In this document: positions 5,414 through 11,225 of the stretch, piece by piece | Layout: every line of letters starts with the position of its first letter | Numbering within the stretch: position 1 is the stretch's first letter | From: an uncultured Oscillospiraceae bacterium | Lineage (GTDB): Bacteria > Bacillota > Clostridia > Oscillospirales > Oscillospiraceae | Length of the DNA stretch: 11,225 bases | Assembly: GCA_934623545.1 (NCBI GenBank) | Contig: CAKTVN010000035.1 | Location: 1 to 11,225 of the forward strand | Direction: 5' to 3' | Notes under the pieces: generated by a model | What the model saw: the letters and a program-made list of their open reading frames with translations, nothing else | What the model was told of the DNA's origin: nothing | Databases searched by the model: none | Made by a program: the position numbers and the translations under genes

Positions 5414-6546
5414 GTTTCCGCCAGCTCCCGCACGGCGCAGATCGCCGCGTCGGTCTCCTCTCGCGTATTGAACCATCCAAAGCTGAAGCGCACCGCGCCC
5501 TGACGCTCGGTTGCGAGTGCGCGGTGCATTCTCGGTGCACAGTGCGCGCCGGAGCGCGTGGCGATGCCGTAGTCCTGCGCGAGCCAGTCGGACACCTCGC
5601 CGGAGTCGTAATCGCGGATGTTGAGCGTTACGATCGGCGCGCGCAGCGGCTGGGAAAAGTCGCCGTAGACCTTCACGCCGGGAATTTTCCGCACCCCCTC
5701 ATAAAACTGCCGCGCCAGCGCGTCCTCGTGCGCGTGGACGCGCGTAACGCCGGTCTCGCGGAGCCACTCCGCGGCAGCGCGCAGCCCCGCGATGCCGTGC
5801 CCGTTGAGTGTCCCCGCCTCCAGCCGTGTCGGATATTCCTCCGGCTGATGCTCCAGATAGGTCTGCACACCGGTGCCGCCGGTCTTGAACGGACGAATTT
5901 CCACACCCCGCCGCACCAGAAGCCCGCCGGTTCCCTGCGGACCCATCAGGCTCTTGTGCCCCGTGAAGCAGAGCACGTCCACCGGGAGATTTCCCATGTC
6001 GATCGGGATCGCACCGGCGGTCTGCGACGCATCAACGATGCACAGCAGCCCGTGCGCGTGCGCAAACGTGCCGATTTTTTCAATGTCCAGCACCGTCCCG
6101 GTCAGATTGGAGGCGTGCGTACAGACGATCGCGCGGGTGTTCGGGCGGAGCAGACGCTCAAAATCGCCGTAGTCCGGGTTTCCGAGCCGGTCGGCACGCA
6201 CGAAGTCAAGCCCCATCCCCGCCTCGCGCAGGCGGTAGAGCGGACGCAGGACGGAATTGTGCTCCAGATCGGTCGAGATCGCATGATCCCCTGGTCCCAG
6301 AAGCCCGAACAGCGCGATGTTCAGCGCCTCGGTCGAGTTCGCGGTGAGCACAACGCGCTCCGGCGCGTCAAAGCCGAACAGCGCCGCGAGCGCCTCGCGC
6401 GCGGCGAAAATGCCGCGTCCGGCAGCAAGGCTGCCCTCATGCACGCCGCGCCCGCAGTTGCCGAAATGCCGCATGGCGTCCATCACCGCGTCCAAGACGC
6501 ACGACGGCTTTTGCAGCGTCGTCGCCGCGTTGTCAAGATAGATCAT
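5410..6546 (-). CDS. Cysteine desulfurase / selenocysteine lyase-like PLP enzyme (EF2568 type)
   Basis: A 378-residue class V aminotransferase-fold enzyme. YLDNAATT (3-10), the NSTEALN loop (70-76), EHNS (95-98), HASNLTG (144-150), VDASQ (171-175) and TGHKSLMGPQG (195-205) trace the PLP site, with Lys198 as the Schiff-base lysine. RSGAHCAPRM (331-340) places the catalytic Cys at 336 in a short SufS-type loop. The early start, directly before YLDNAATT, and overall sequence match the desulfurase subfamily represented by Enterococcus faecalis EF2568, found near selD and molybdenum hydroxylase genes. It would release sulfur from cysteine or selenium from selenocysteine, probably for the small carrier encoded next and ultimately the molybdenum site of Xdh. 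CGGAGG at 6555-6560, eight bases upstream, supports the start. Housekeeping Fe-S assembly is an alternative role, but no iscU/sufU is nearby. Confidence 0.87.
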   Translation of the reverse strand: MIYLDNAATTLQKPSCVLDAVMDAMRHFGNCGRGVHEGSLAAGRGIFAAREALAALFGFDAPERVVLTANSTEALNIALFGLLGPGDHAISTDLEHNSVLRPLYRLREAGMGLDFVRADRLGNPDYGDFERLLRPNTRAIVCTHASNLTGTVLDIEKIGTFAHAHGLLCIVDASQTAGAIPIDMGNLPVDVLCFTGHKSLMGPQGTGGLLVRRGVEIRPFKTGGTGVQTYLEHQPEEYPTRLEAGTLNGHGIAGLRAAAEWLRETGVTRVHAHEDALARQFYEGVRKIPGVKVYGDFSQPLRAPIVTLNIRDYDSGEVSDWLAQDYGIATRSGAHCAPRMHRALATERQGAVRFSFGWFNTREETDAAICAVRELAET

Positions 6547-6573
6547 GGCGTTCGCCTCCGTTTCGTGATTCTA

Positions 6574-6602
6574 ATTATAATACAACGGAGGCATTTTTTC
6601 AA
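6574..6602 (-). promoter_or_regulatory. Strong sigma-A promoter of the desulfurase operon
   Basis: On the minus strand TTGAAA (6597-6602) and TATAAT (6574-6579) are 17 nt apart. The start of transcription near 6567 gives a leader of about 20 nt, just enough for the ribosome binding site at 6555-6560. The -35 box lies at the border of the repeat-rich region. Confidence 0.75.
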
Positions 6603-6667
6603 GAGAGCCTTCCGCGCCCAAAGGACGCGGGATGTCTTCGGCGACACCGACGTTTCACCGATGGTCC

Positions 6668-7107
6668 GTAGGGGCGGACGACTTTGCGCAGCCGTCAGCG
6701 ACAAAGGAGCGCTACGGATGCGGCACACCCCTTGCGGGTGCTGTCCGCCCGCCGCGCCGTCAGGCACGGTACACTTCTGCGATTGCACCGCTGTGCTATT
6801 TTTTACGGCGACACCGCAACTGTCGCTCCGCGGGCATACTTTTTTCTGTCTTGCCAGAAAAAAGTATGCAAAAAAGAGGCGCCGGGGACGCGAAATAGCG
6901 CTTACGCGCGGAAAAACAAGTCGTTACATTCTGCGTGTTATCATTACACTGTCCGTAGTCCGAACGCCCTTCGGGCGACCGTCAAATCGGGTTCCCTGAG
7001 CGCACGGTATAGCGTGCGTGTCGTTATGTTAGCGCCCGTTGAATATTTGACGTATGAAATTCGAAACATTTCCAATCTTATAAGGCGTATAAGGCGTCCG
7101 CCCCTAC
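6668..7107. repeat. 13-base terminal inverted repeat bounding a 440-bp segment
   Basis: GTAGGGGCGGACG at 6668-6680 recurs as its exact reverse complement at 7095-7107. The ends are perfect and point inwards, as expected for a MITE-like element or for two oppositely placed copies of one dispersed repeat. No target-site duplication is evident immediately outside. Confidence 0.5.
6834..6869. repeat. Perfect 15-bp hairpin with A6/T6 core
   Basis: The left arm 6834-6848 (GCATACTTTTTTCTG) and right arm 6855-6869 are exact reverse complements around the six-base loop TCTTGC. It lies inside the segment bounded by the 13-base inverted repeat. A run of six A follows on the plus strand, so on the minus strand the hairpin is preceded rather than followed by T. 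It is therefore not a normal terminator. Confidence 0.65.
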
Positions 7108-7182
7108 AAGTCTGTACAAATAGGCAGGAGTGTCCTGTGTCCTCCGGGTGCGGCAGCCCCTGTGCCTGCGGCACAGATCAGG

Positions 7183-7229
7183 TGTCCCCCCTTCGGGGTG
7201 ACGAAAAGCACCGCCCTTTTGGGCGGCGC
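7183..7229. repeat. Dispersed palindromic repeat, copy 1
   Basis: The block reads C-run, TTCGGGGTGAC, GAAAAGC, then CCGCCC and GGGCGGCGC. A related block with the same order of parts occurs at 9121-9164, also next to a gene end. The similarity is imperfect but covers over 40 bases. The inner part doubles as the terminator of the DUF362 gene. Confidence 0.45.
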
Positions 7230-7232
7230 TTT
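7204..7232 (-). terminator. Terminator of the DUF362 gene
   Basis: On the minus strand AAAGCGCCGCCC pairs with GGGCGGTGCTTT (one G-U pair, loop of four) and ends in TTTT. It begins six bases after the stop codon. Confidence 0.8.
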
Positions 7233-7237
7233 CATTT

Positions 7238-8119
7238 TCAGTCCAGCTCAATGAGCTCATATTCTCTGCTGCCGAAGCCGATCTTCGCGGCAGTCTCGAG
7301 GGTGTGTACGCCGTGGCGGCTCTCCACGCGCTCTATAAAGTGCGCCTTGCCGGGGTCATCGGAGGCGTAGATCAGATCGATGCACGCCTGATCGACCGCG
7401 ACCGGGTCCAGCGACGCGAGAATGCCGATGTCCTTCATGCAGGGGTCCTCCGCGACCGCGCAGCAGTCGCAGTCGACCGAGAGGTTCGCCATAACGTTCA
7501 GGAACGCAGCCTTTCCCGCGAACATCCGCACAACGGAGCCCGCCGCATCCGCCATCGCCTCGCAGAAGGTATCCTGCGGCGCGGCGCTGCTCCAGATCTT
7601 GCTCTGATCGTCGGTCGCACCGGCGGAATGGATCAGGCACTTGCCCGCAGACGACGCACAGCCGATCGACAGCTGCTTCAGCGCGCCGCCGTAGCCGCCC
7701 ATCGGGTGCCCCTTGAAGTGGGAAAGCACCAACAGAGAGTCATAATTCTGAAGGTCCTTGCCGACGCGGTTTTCCTTCAGCGCCAGCCCGTCCGGGATGC
7801 TGAGGCTCAGATCCGGACCCTCTGCGTCGAGCAGATCGACCGGGAAGCACTTCGTCCAGCCGTGCGCGCTCAGCAGCTTTTGATGCTTCTGCGTCGTATT
7901 TCGTGCGCCGGCATACGCCGTGTTGCACTCTACAACGGTCGCGCCGACCGCGTCAATGACCGGCTTCCAAAATTCCGGGTGCAGATAGTTCTGATTGCCC
8001 TCTTCACCGGAATGGACCTTTGCCGCGACCTTGCCACTCAGCGGCGCATCCAGCACCCGCAGCATCTCCAACACGCGCTCCGGTGTGATCGTTCTTGTGA
8101 AATAGACCTTGGACTTCAT
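7238..8119 (-). CDS. DUF362 domain-containing protein
   Basis: A 293-residue soluble protein with no signal peptide or membrane segment. The DUF362 hallmarks are VVECNTAYAGARNTT (62-76), LSHFKGHPMGGYGGALKQLS (132-151) and ILASLDPVAVDQACIDLI (233-250). A Cys-rich patch, VDCDCC at 215-220 with Cys227, could bind metal. No canonical CxxCxxCxxxCP ferredoxin motif is present, unlike many DUF362 proteins that carry one. The biochemical function of the family is not established, so none is assigned. Start 8119 was chosen because AGGAGG lies at 8129-8134, nine bases upstream, and homologues typically begin MxSKVYFT; an ATG at 8143 lacks this support. It is a single-gene unit with its own promoter and terminator, so no link to neighbouring selenium/molybdenum genes is shown beyond proximity and shared direction. 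Confidence 0.85.
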   Translation of the reverse strand: MKSKVYFTRTITPERVLEMLRVLDAPLSGKVAAKVHSGEEGNQNYLHPEFWKPVIDAVGATVVECNTAYAGARNTTQKHQKLLSAHGWTKCFPVDLLDAEGPDLSLSIPDGLALKENRVGKDLQNYDSLLVLSHFKGHPMGGYGGALKQLSIGCASSAGKCLIHSAGATDDQSKIWSSAAPQDTFCEAMADAAGSVVRMFAGKAAFLNVMANLSVDCDCCAVAEDPCMKDIGILASLDPVAVDQACIDLIYASDDPGKAHFIERVESRHGVHTLETAAKIGFGSREYELIELD

Positions 8120-8191
8120 ACCGTATTTCCTCCTGGAATCCACTAAATTTCAGCCTCCAAATGTTTGCTTTGTATCGTCGCATCTCGCTTC

Positions 8192-8211
8192 AGCGCCCTT
8201 TTTGGGCTGCT
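8192..8211 (-). other. Hairpin in the DUF362 mRNA leader
   Basis: AGC-GCCC and GGGC-GCT arms with a five-base loop and one bulge lie in the predicted 115-nt leader of the DUF362 gene. There is no U-tract in the minus direction, so it may stabilise the transcript or be incidental. Confidence 0.3.
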
Positions 8212-8241
8212 ATTTTCTGTAATTTCTAGAATTCCAAGCAT

Positions 8242-8270
8242 ATTATACCGCAATGCCCCGCAGATGTAAA
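8242..8270 (-). promoter_or_regulatory. Consensus sigma-A promoter of the DUF362 gene
   Basis: On the minus strand TTTACA (8265-8270) and TATAAT (8242-8247) are exactly 17 nt apart. The predicted transcription start is near 8235, leaving a leader of about 115 nt. Confidence 0.75.
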
Positions 8271-8350
8271 GACGCATTTTCTGAACGCCCCGCTTCCCGA
8301 AAAGCGGAATCTGGACGTGCCGCCGCGGAATAGAGTATTTCAGGAACCCA

Positions 8351-8374
8351 CGGCGGACCACCGCCGGAAAGGAG
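8351..8374 (+). promoter_or_regulatory. Hairpin next to the sigK ribosome binding site
   Basis: CGGCGG (8351-8356) and CCGCCG (8361-8366) form a 6-bp stem that ends two bases before AAAGGAG (8368-8374). The ribosome binding site itself stays single-stranded and is ten bases from the ATG at 8385. Confidence 0.4.
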
Positions 8375-8384
8375 CGATGCACAT

Positions 8385-9074
8385 ATGTTTTCCGCAGCAG
8401 TCTGGCTGGTTTTCAGCAGTATGCTCTGCTCTCTGCGGCTGTCTGGCTCAGGCGGGTCGTTTCCAAAGCCGCTCACCGCCGCCGAGGAGCGGCATTATCT
8501 CGCGCTCGCCGCGCAGGGCGATCTCGCGGCGCGGAACGTCCTCATCGAGCGCAACCTCCGCCTCGTGGCGCACATCATGAAAAAATACTACACACAAACC
8601 GCCGATCAGGAGGACCTGATCTCGATCGGCACGATCGGGCTGATCAAGGGCATCTCGACCTTTGATGCGAGCAAGGGCGCGCGCCTTGCGACCTACGCCG
8701 CCAGATGTGTAGAAAATGAGATCCTGATGTATTTCCGCTCGCTCAAGAAGGGCGCGCAGGACGTCTCTCTGTCCGAGTACATCGAGACCGGGCGCGACGG
8801 CAACGCGTTGTCGCTGATGGACACGATCTGCTCGGAGGAGGACCTTTTTGAGGATCTCAGCACCCGCGAGATGCATGGCAAGCTCTATGAGATCATGGAC
8901 CGCGTGCTCACGCCGCGGGAGAAGACCGTCCTCATCCTGCGCTACGGGCTCGGCGACCGCACGCCGAAAACGCAGCGCGAGATCGCCGCCGCGCTCGGCA
9001 TCTCGCGCTCCTACATTTCGCGCATCGAGAAAAAGGCGCTCGCGACGCTCCAGCAGGCGCTCGGTGACGACTGA
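8385..9074 (+). CDS. sigK: Sporulation sigma factor sigma-K (pro-form)
   Basis: A 229-residue sigma-70-family factor of the SigE/SigK group, which directs late mother-cell transcription during sporulation. Residues 1-24 form a hydrophobic N-terminus (VWLVFSSML core) before GSFPKPLT, fitting a pro-sequence removed by the SpoIVFB protease; region 2 spans 48-118, with the core-binding motif DLISIGTIGLIKGISTFD (77-94) and LATYAARCVENEIL (101-114); region 4 spans 170-225, with the helix-turn-helix TQREIAAALGISRSYISRIE (196-215). The SigK assignment over SigE rests on FPKPLT and total length. The frame is uninterrupted, so no skin-type intervening element splits the gene here. It is the only plus-strand gene, divergent from DUF362 and convergent with the SLH gene. 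The start is fixed by AAAGGAG at 8368-8374. Confidence 0.9.
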   Translation: MFSAAVWLVFSSMLCSLRLSGSGGSFPKPLTAAEERHYLALAAQGDLAARNVLIERNLRLVAHIMKKYYTQTADQEDLISIGTIGLIKGISTFDASKGARLATYAARCVENEILMYFRSLKKGAQDVSLSEYIETGRDGNALSLMDTICSEEDLFEDLSTREMHGKLYEIMDRVLTPREKTVLILRYGLGDRTPKTQREIAAALGISRSYISRIEKKALATLQQALGDD

Positions 9075-9120
9075 GCGACAGTCCCACCCGGAGGGGCGGC
9101 GCCCGAAGGGCGTGGGGCTC

Positions 9121-9164
9121 GTCACCCCTCCGGGGGTGACAAAAGCCCCGCCCGGGGGGGGCGC
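9121..9164. repeat. Dispersed palindromic repeat, copy 2
   Basis: It opens with a perfect 8-bp hairpin (GTCACCCC, TCCG, GGGGTGAC; 9121-9140), then AAAAGCCCCGCCC and a run of eight G, ending CGC. The part order matches the block at 7183-7229. The G8 run is a possible site of assembly or sequencing error, though it lies outside any gene. Confidence 0.45.
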
Positions 9165-9200
9165 AAAGCTCCCGCCATCCTTGCGGACGGCGGGAGCTTT
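9165..9200. terminator. Bidirectional terminator between sigK and the SLH gene
   Basis: AAAGCTCCCGCC (9165-9176) and GGCGGGAGCTTT (9189-9200) form a perfect 12-bp stem with a 12-nt loop. T runs follow on the plus strand (TTTT, then TTCTTT) and three T on the minus strand. It lies between the two convergent stop codons and can serve both genes. Confidence 0.8.
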
Positions 9201-9229
9201 TCACTTCTTTATGCTATTTCAGCTGCCTG

Positions 9230-11225
9230 TCACTTGGTCAGATAGCGGTGCAGCATGACTGCGACCTCGGCGCGGGTCGCCTTGCCGGTCGGGTCAAGCT
9301 TGGTCGCGCTCTTGCCGGTGATGATGCCGTTCTTGACAGCCCACGCCATCGCGGTCTCGGCGTAGGAGCTGACCTGCGTGCGGTCGGTATAGCCGCTCAG
9401 CGTGCCGGTCGTTCTGGGCTTGCCCGCGTAGCGGTACAGGATCGCCGCGATCTGCTCGCGGGTCACAGCGCCGCTCGGGTTGAAGCTCGTCTTGGAGACG
9501 CCGGAAACGATGTCGTTCTTATACGCCCACAGGACCGCGTCATAGTAGTACGTGCCGTTCTTCACATCATTGAAGGGGTTCGAAACGTTGACAGAGGGCT
9601 TGCCCTCGATGCGGTACAGGATGGTGACCAGCATCGCGCGGGTCATGGTCTGGTTCGGGCTGAACGCCTTGGTGCCGGTGCCGGTGACCAGCTCGTTGTA
9701 GGACATGAAGTCCACCGCGTTTGCGGACCACTTGCCGGTGTTGGACTCGGTGACGTCGTTAAAGTAGTTGGACTTGGTCTGCTGGATGACGTTGAAGTTG
9801 ATCGAGCCGCTCTCGATCTTGGTGTTGTTGCCGCTGTAGATCGTATAGGTGACCTTTGCGGTCTGCGCGCCTGCGGAGGGCACGAAGTAGACCTCCTCAA
9901 GACCAAGCTCGTTTCTGCCGGCGCTGAAGTAGAAGACCGTCTTGGTGGTGACTTCCTTCGCCGAAGCGATGCCGTTGTAGTTATAGAACAGCTTGCCGTT
10001 GGTCACGTCGTCGAACAGGACCCAGTAGTTGCTGACGTCGCGCTCGGTGTAGTTCTCGGGGATCATCGCCTTGTAGATGTCGCCCTTGAAGCTCGTGCCG
10101 ATGGAGTAGACGGAGACGACTCTGCCGTCATTGACCGTGATGACCACGTTGCCGTTGACGGAAGCCGTGCCGCCCGCGTACTTGGTGCCGTAAGCGGTGA
10201 AGGGGATGGTGATCGTGTACTTGGAGGTGCGGCTGCCCGCCGTGAAGACGATGGCATCCAGATCACTCTGGCGGCTGCTGGCTTCGTAGTAGTAGTCGGT
10301 CTTGCTGCTGACGGTATCCGCCTTGGAGTCGCTGGACTCGTAGAGATAGCCGTAGGTTCTGGTGTTCAGGTTCTTGTCATAGGTCGTGTCGAAGCGGACG
10401 CAGGACAGCGAGCCTCTGTTGTACGCCTCTGCGAAGAACTTCTGGAAGTCGTCCTCGTCGAAGCGGACGGACTGACCTGCGCTGGTGCTGTACTCGATGT
10501 CCGCGCCGGTCGCGCCGACGTTGACCGTGCCGCAGGCGATGACGCCGTTGGCGTTATATGCGGCGTAGGTCACCACATGGTAGTTGGCGGTGTTGTTCGG
10601 GACGAAGCAGACCGCGTCCAGATCAATGCCGGTATAGGAGGACCTGTAGTCGTAGTAGCAGTTGCTGGAGCTGACCTGCGTGCTGCTGGTGCTGCTGGTA
10701 TACAGCGTGCCGCCGGTCGGGTTGCCGAAGCGGACGTAGGTCAGCGCTTCGCCCTGATAGTAGTAGCCGCTGCTCGTCTTGGCGCCGCCGGTCGCTTCCT
10801 GAACGGCGTTGTAGAAATCGCTCTCAGAGAAGACCACGCCGGAGGTCGAGGACGTATAGTTGATGTCCTTGGCGTTGGCGGGCTGGAGGTTGAAGCTGCG
10901 AGTAGCCACAGCATTCGTGTCATTGCCGCTGATCTTCGCAGTGACCGTGACGATGATCGTGCTGCCGTTGACGTTGTCCGCCGCCTTGGTCTCCAGCGTC
11001 ACAGTGGACTCGCCGCTCGTCTGATCGGTCGTCTTGCTCAGCTTGGCGTTGGTGTCGTTCTTGCTGTGGGTCCATGCGTAGGTCACAGTGCCAGAATAAT
11101 CCTTATACTTGTCCGTGCCGGTCGCATTCGGATCGTACACCTTCAGTCTTGCGCGCAGGACCGGATCGGTACCGACGGAGACCGTCGCACCGTCCGCAGT
11201 CGCGCTGCCAATTTCGATCTTATAC
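9230..11225 (-). CDS. Large cell-surface protein with three SLH domains, 5' part outside the window
   Basis: The frame stays open to the window edge, so 664 C-terminal residues are seen and the start and signal peptide are missing; a GTG at 11140 is internal. Numbering from that GTG: 15-88 resemble an immunoglobulin-like beta-sandwich (VTYAWTH...VTVTAKISG); three related units of about 105-110 residues follow (101-210, 225-336, 347-451), each with a Y-rich centre, an LDAVxFVP-like strand and a G-rich last strand; three S-layer-homology domains close the protein (459-518, 522-575, 583-636), each with the FxDV...A...NGI/NDIV...F.P...TRAE/TREQ pattern. SLH domains bind secondary cell-wall polymer, so it is probably displayed on the cell surface. 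Ser, Thr, Asn and Tyr are abundant and Cys rare. The binding partner or activity is unknown. Confidence 0.88.
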   Translation of the reverse strand, partial: YKIEIGSATADGATVSVGTDPVLRARLKVYDPNATGTDKYKDYSGTVTYAWTHSKNDTNAKLSKTTDQTSGESTVTLETKAADNVNGSTIIVTVTAKISGNDTNAVATRSFNLQPANAKDINYTSSTSGVVFSESDFYNAVQEATGGAKTSSGYYYQGEALTYVRFGNPTGGTLYTSSTSSTQVSSSNCYYDYRSSYTGIDLDAVCFVPNNTANYHVVTYAAYNANGVIACGTVNVGATGADIEYSTSAGQSVRFDEDDFQKFFAEAYNRGSLSCVRFDTTYDKNLNTRTYGYLYESSDSKADTVSSKTDYYYEASSRQSDLDAIVFTAGSRTSKYTITIPFTAYGTKYAGGTASVNGNVVITVNDGRVVSVYSIGTSFKGDIYKAMIPENYTERDVSNYWVLFDDVTNGKLFYNYNGIASAKEVTTKTVFYFSAGRNELGLEEVYFVPSAGAQTAKVTYTIYSGNNTKIESGSINFNVIQQTKSNYFNDVTESNTGKWSANAVDFMSYNELVTGTGTKAFSPNQTMTRAMLVTILYRIEGKPSVNVSNPFNDVKNGTYYYDAVLWAYKNDIVSGVSKTSFNPSGAVTREQIAAILYRYAGKPRTTGTLSGYTDRTQVSSYAETAMAWAVKNGIITGKSATKLDPTGKATRAEVAVMLHRYLTK
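9788..10840 (-). repeat. Three degenerate protein repeats in the SLH protein
   Basis: Units at roughly 10511-10840, 10133-10468 and 9788-10102 encode the same order of motifs: a DF/DIY helix start, a V-R/L-F strand, a GTLY/GYLY/GKLF turn, a paired-Tyr strand, L-D/E-A/E-V-x-F and a final G-rich strand. Protein similarity is clear between units 1 and 2 and weaker for unit 3, while the DNA is too diverged to recombine easily. Confidence 0.6.

Larger units (their letters stand above)
6603..7203. other. Gene-free, repeat-rich intergenic region
   Basis: About 600 bp with no convincing gene: open frames here lack ribosome binding sites and run into the antisense strands of neighbouring genes. It contains a 13-base inverted repeat at its two ends, a 15-bp perfect hairpin, several small GC-rich hairpins (6726-6740, 6965-6977, 7001-7018, 7160-7176) and an outer pairing of CGTCAAAT (6980-6987) with ATTTGACG (7045-7052). 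Base composition swings from very GC-rich to AT-rich (7040-7090). The look is that of dispersed intergenic repeats stacked together or a decayed miniature element. No transposase fragment is recognisable. Confidence 0.6.

Noticed and set aside
5524..6999. Long plus-strand open frame antisense to the desulfurase and running into the repeat region
   Set aside because: Arg/Ala-rich composition without domains; it is the shadow of the PLP enzyme and runs across the sigma-A promoter.
6603..7203. CRISPR array
   Set aside because: Repeats here are inverted and irregular, not evenly spaced direct repeats with spacers, and no cas gene is present.
6684..7370. Plus-strand open frame through the repeat-rich region into DUF362
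   Set aside because: No ribosome binding site; it crosses many hairpins and the DUF362 terminator, and the translation has no protein-like pattern.
8385..9074. Skin-like intervening element in sigK
   Set aside because: The coding frame is continuous from the pro-sequence to the end of region 4.

Overview
The window looks like chromosomal DNA of a high-GC, endospore-forming Firmicute, most likely of the Oscillospiraceae/Ruminococcaceae type. The reasons are an intact sigK, an S-layer-homology (SLH) surface protein, strong AGGAGG-type ribosome binding sites, sigma-A promoters with 17-nt spacers, and anaerobic Fe-S and molybdenum enzymes. The taxon is an inference from gene content only.

Layout from left to right; everything is on the minus strand except sigK. 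(1) 1-172: the 5' end of a tRNA gene cut by the window edge, preceded by a second, truncated copy of the same tRNA 5' end placed directly behind a promoter. (2) 268-618: a lone OadG-type sodium-pump decarboxylase gamma subunit. (3) 781-1695: a sugar-phosphate-type nucleotidyltransferase with its own promoter. (4) 1822-5046: a two-gene operon encoding a fused [2Fe-2S]/molybdenum hydroxylase of the selenium-dependent xanthine dehydrogenase type and a four-cluster RnfB-like ferredoxin, behind a roughly 170-nt structured leader. (5) 5177-6602: a two-gene operon encoding a cysteine desulfurase-like PLP enzyme (EF2568 type) and a 78-residue Se/S carrier-like protein (DUF3343). (6) 6603-7203: about 600 bp without a gene, rich in inverted repeats. 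(7) 7238-8270: a DUF362 protein with a consensus promoter. (8) 8385-9074, plus strand: sigK. (9) 9230 to the right edge: the C-terminal part of a large SLH surface protein, convergent with sigK across a shared bidirectional terminator.

The functional core is regions 4 and 5. The PLP enzyme and the small carrier are the gene types that accompany selenium-dependent molybdenum hydroxylases; they could mobilise sulfur or selenium for the labile Se/S ligand of the molybdenum site. The hydroxylase has no FAD domain, so its electrons must leave through its own [2Fe-2S] clusters. The translationally coupled ferredoxin, which resembles the C-terminal part of RnfB without its membrane anchor, is the obvious acceptor. 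The mRNA leader in front of the hydroxylase can form two mutually exclusive pairings close to the ribosome binding site and deserves a test as a riboregulator. No known CRISPR array, prophage, transposase or rRNA gene is visible.
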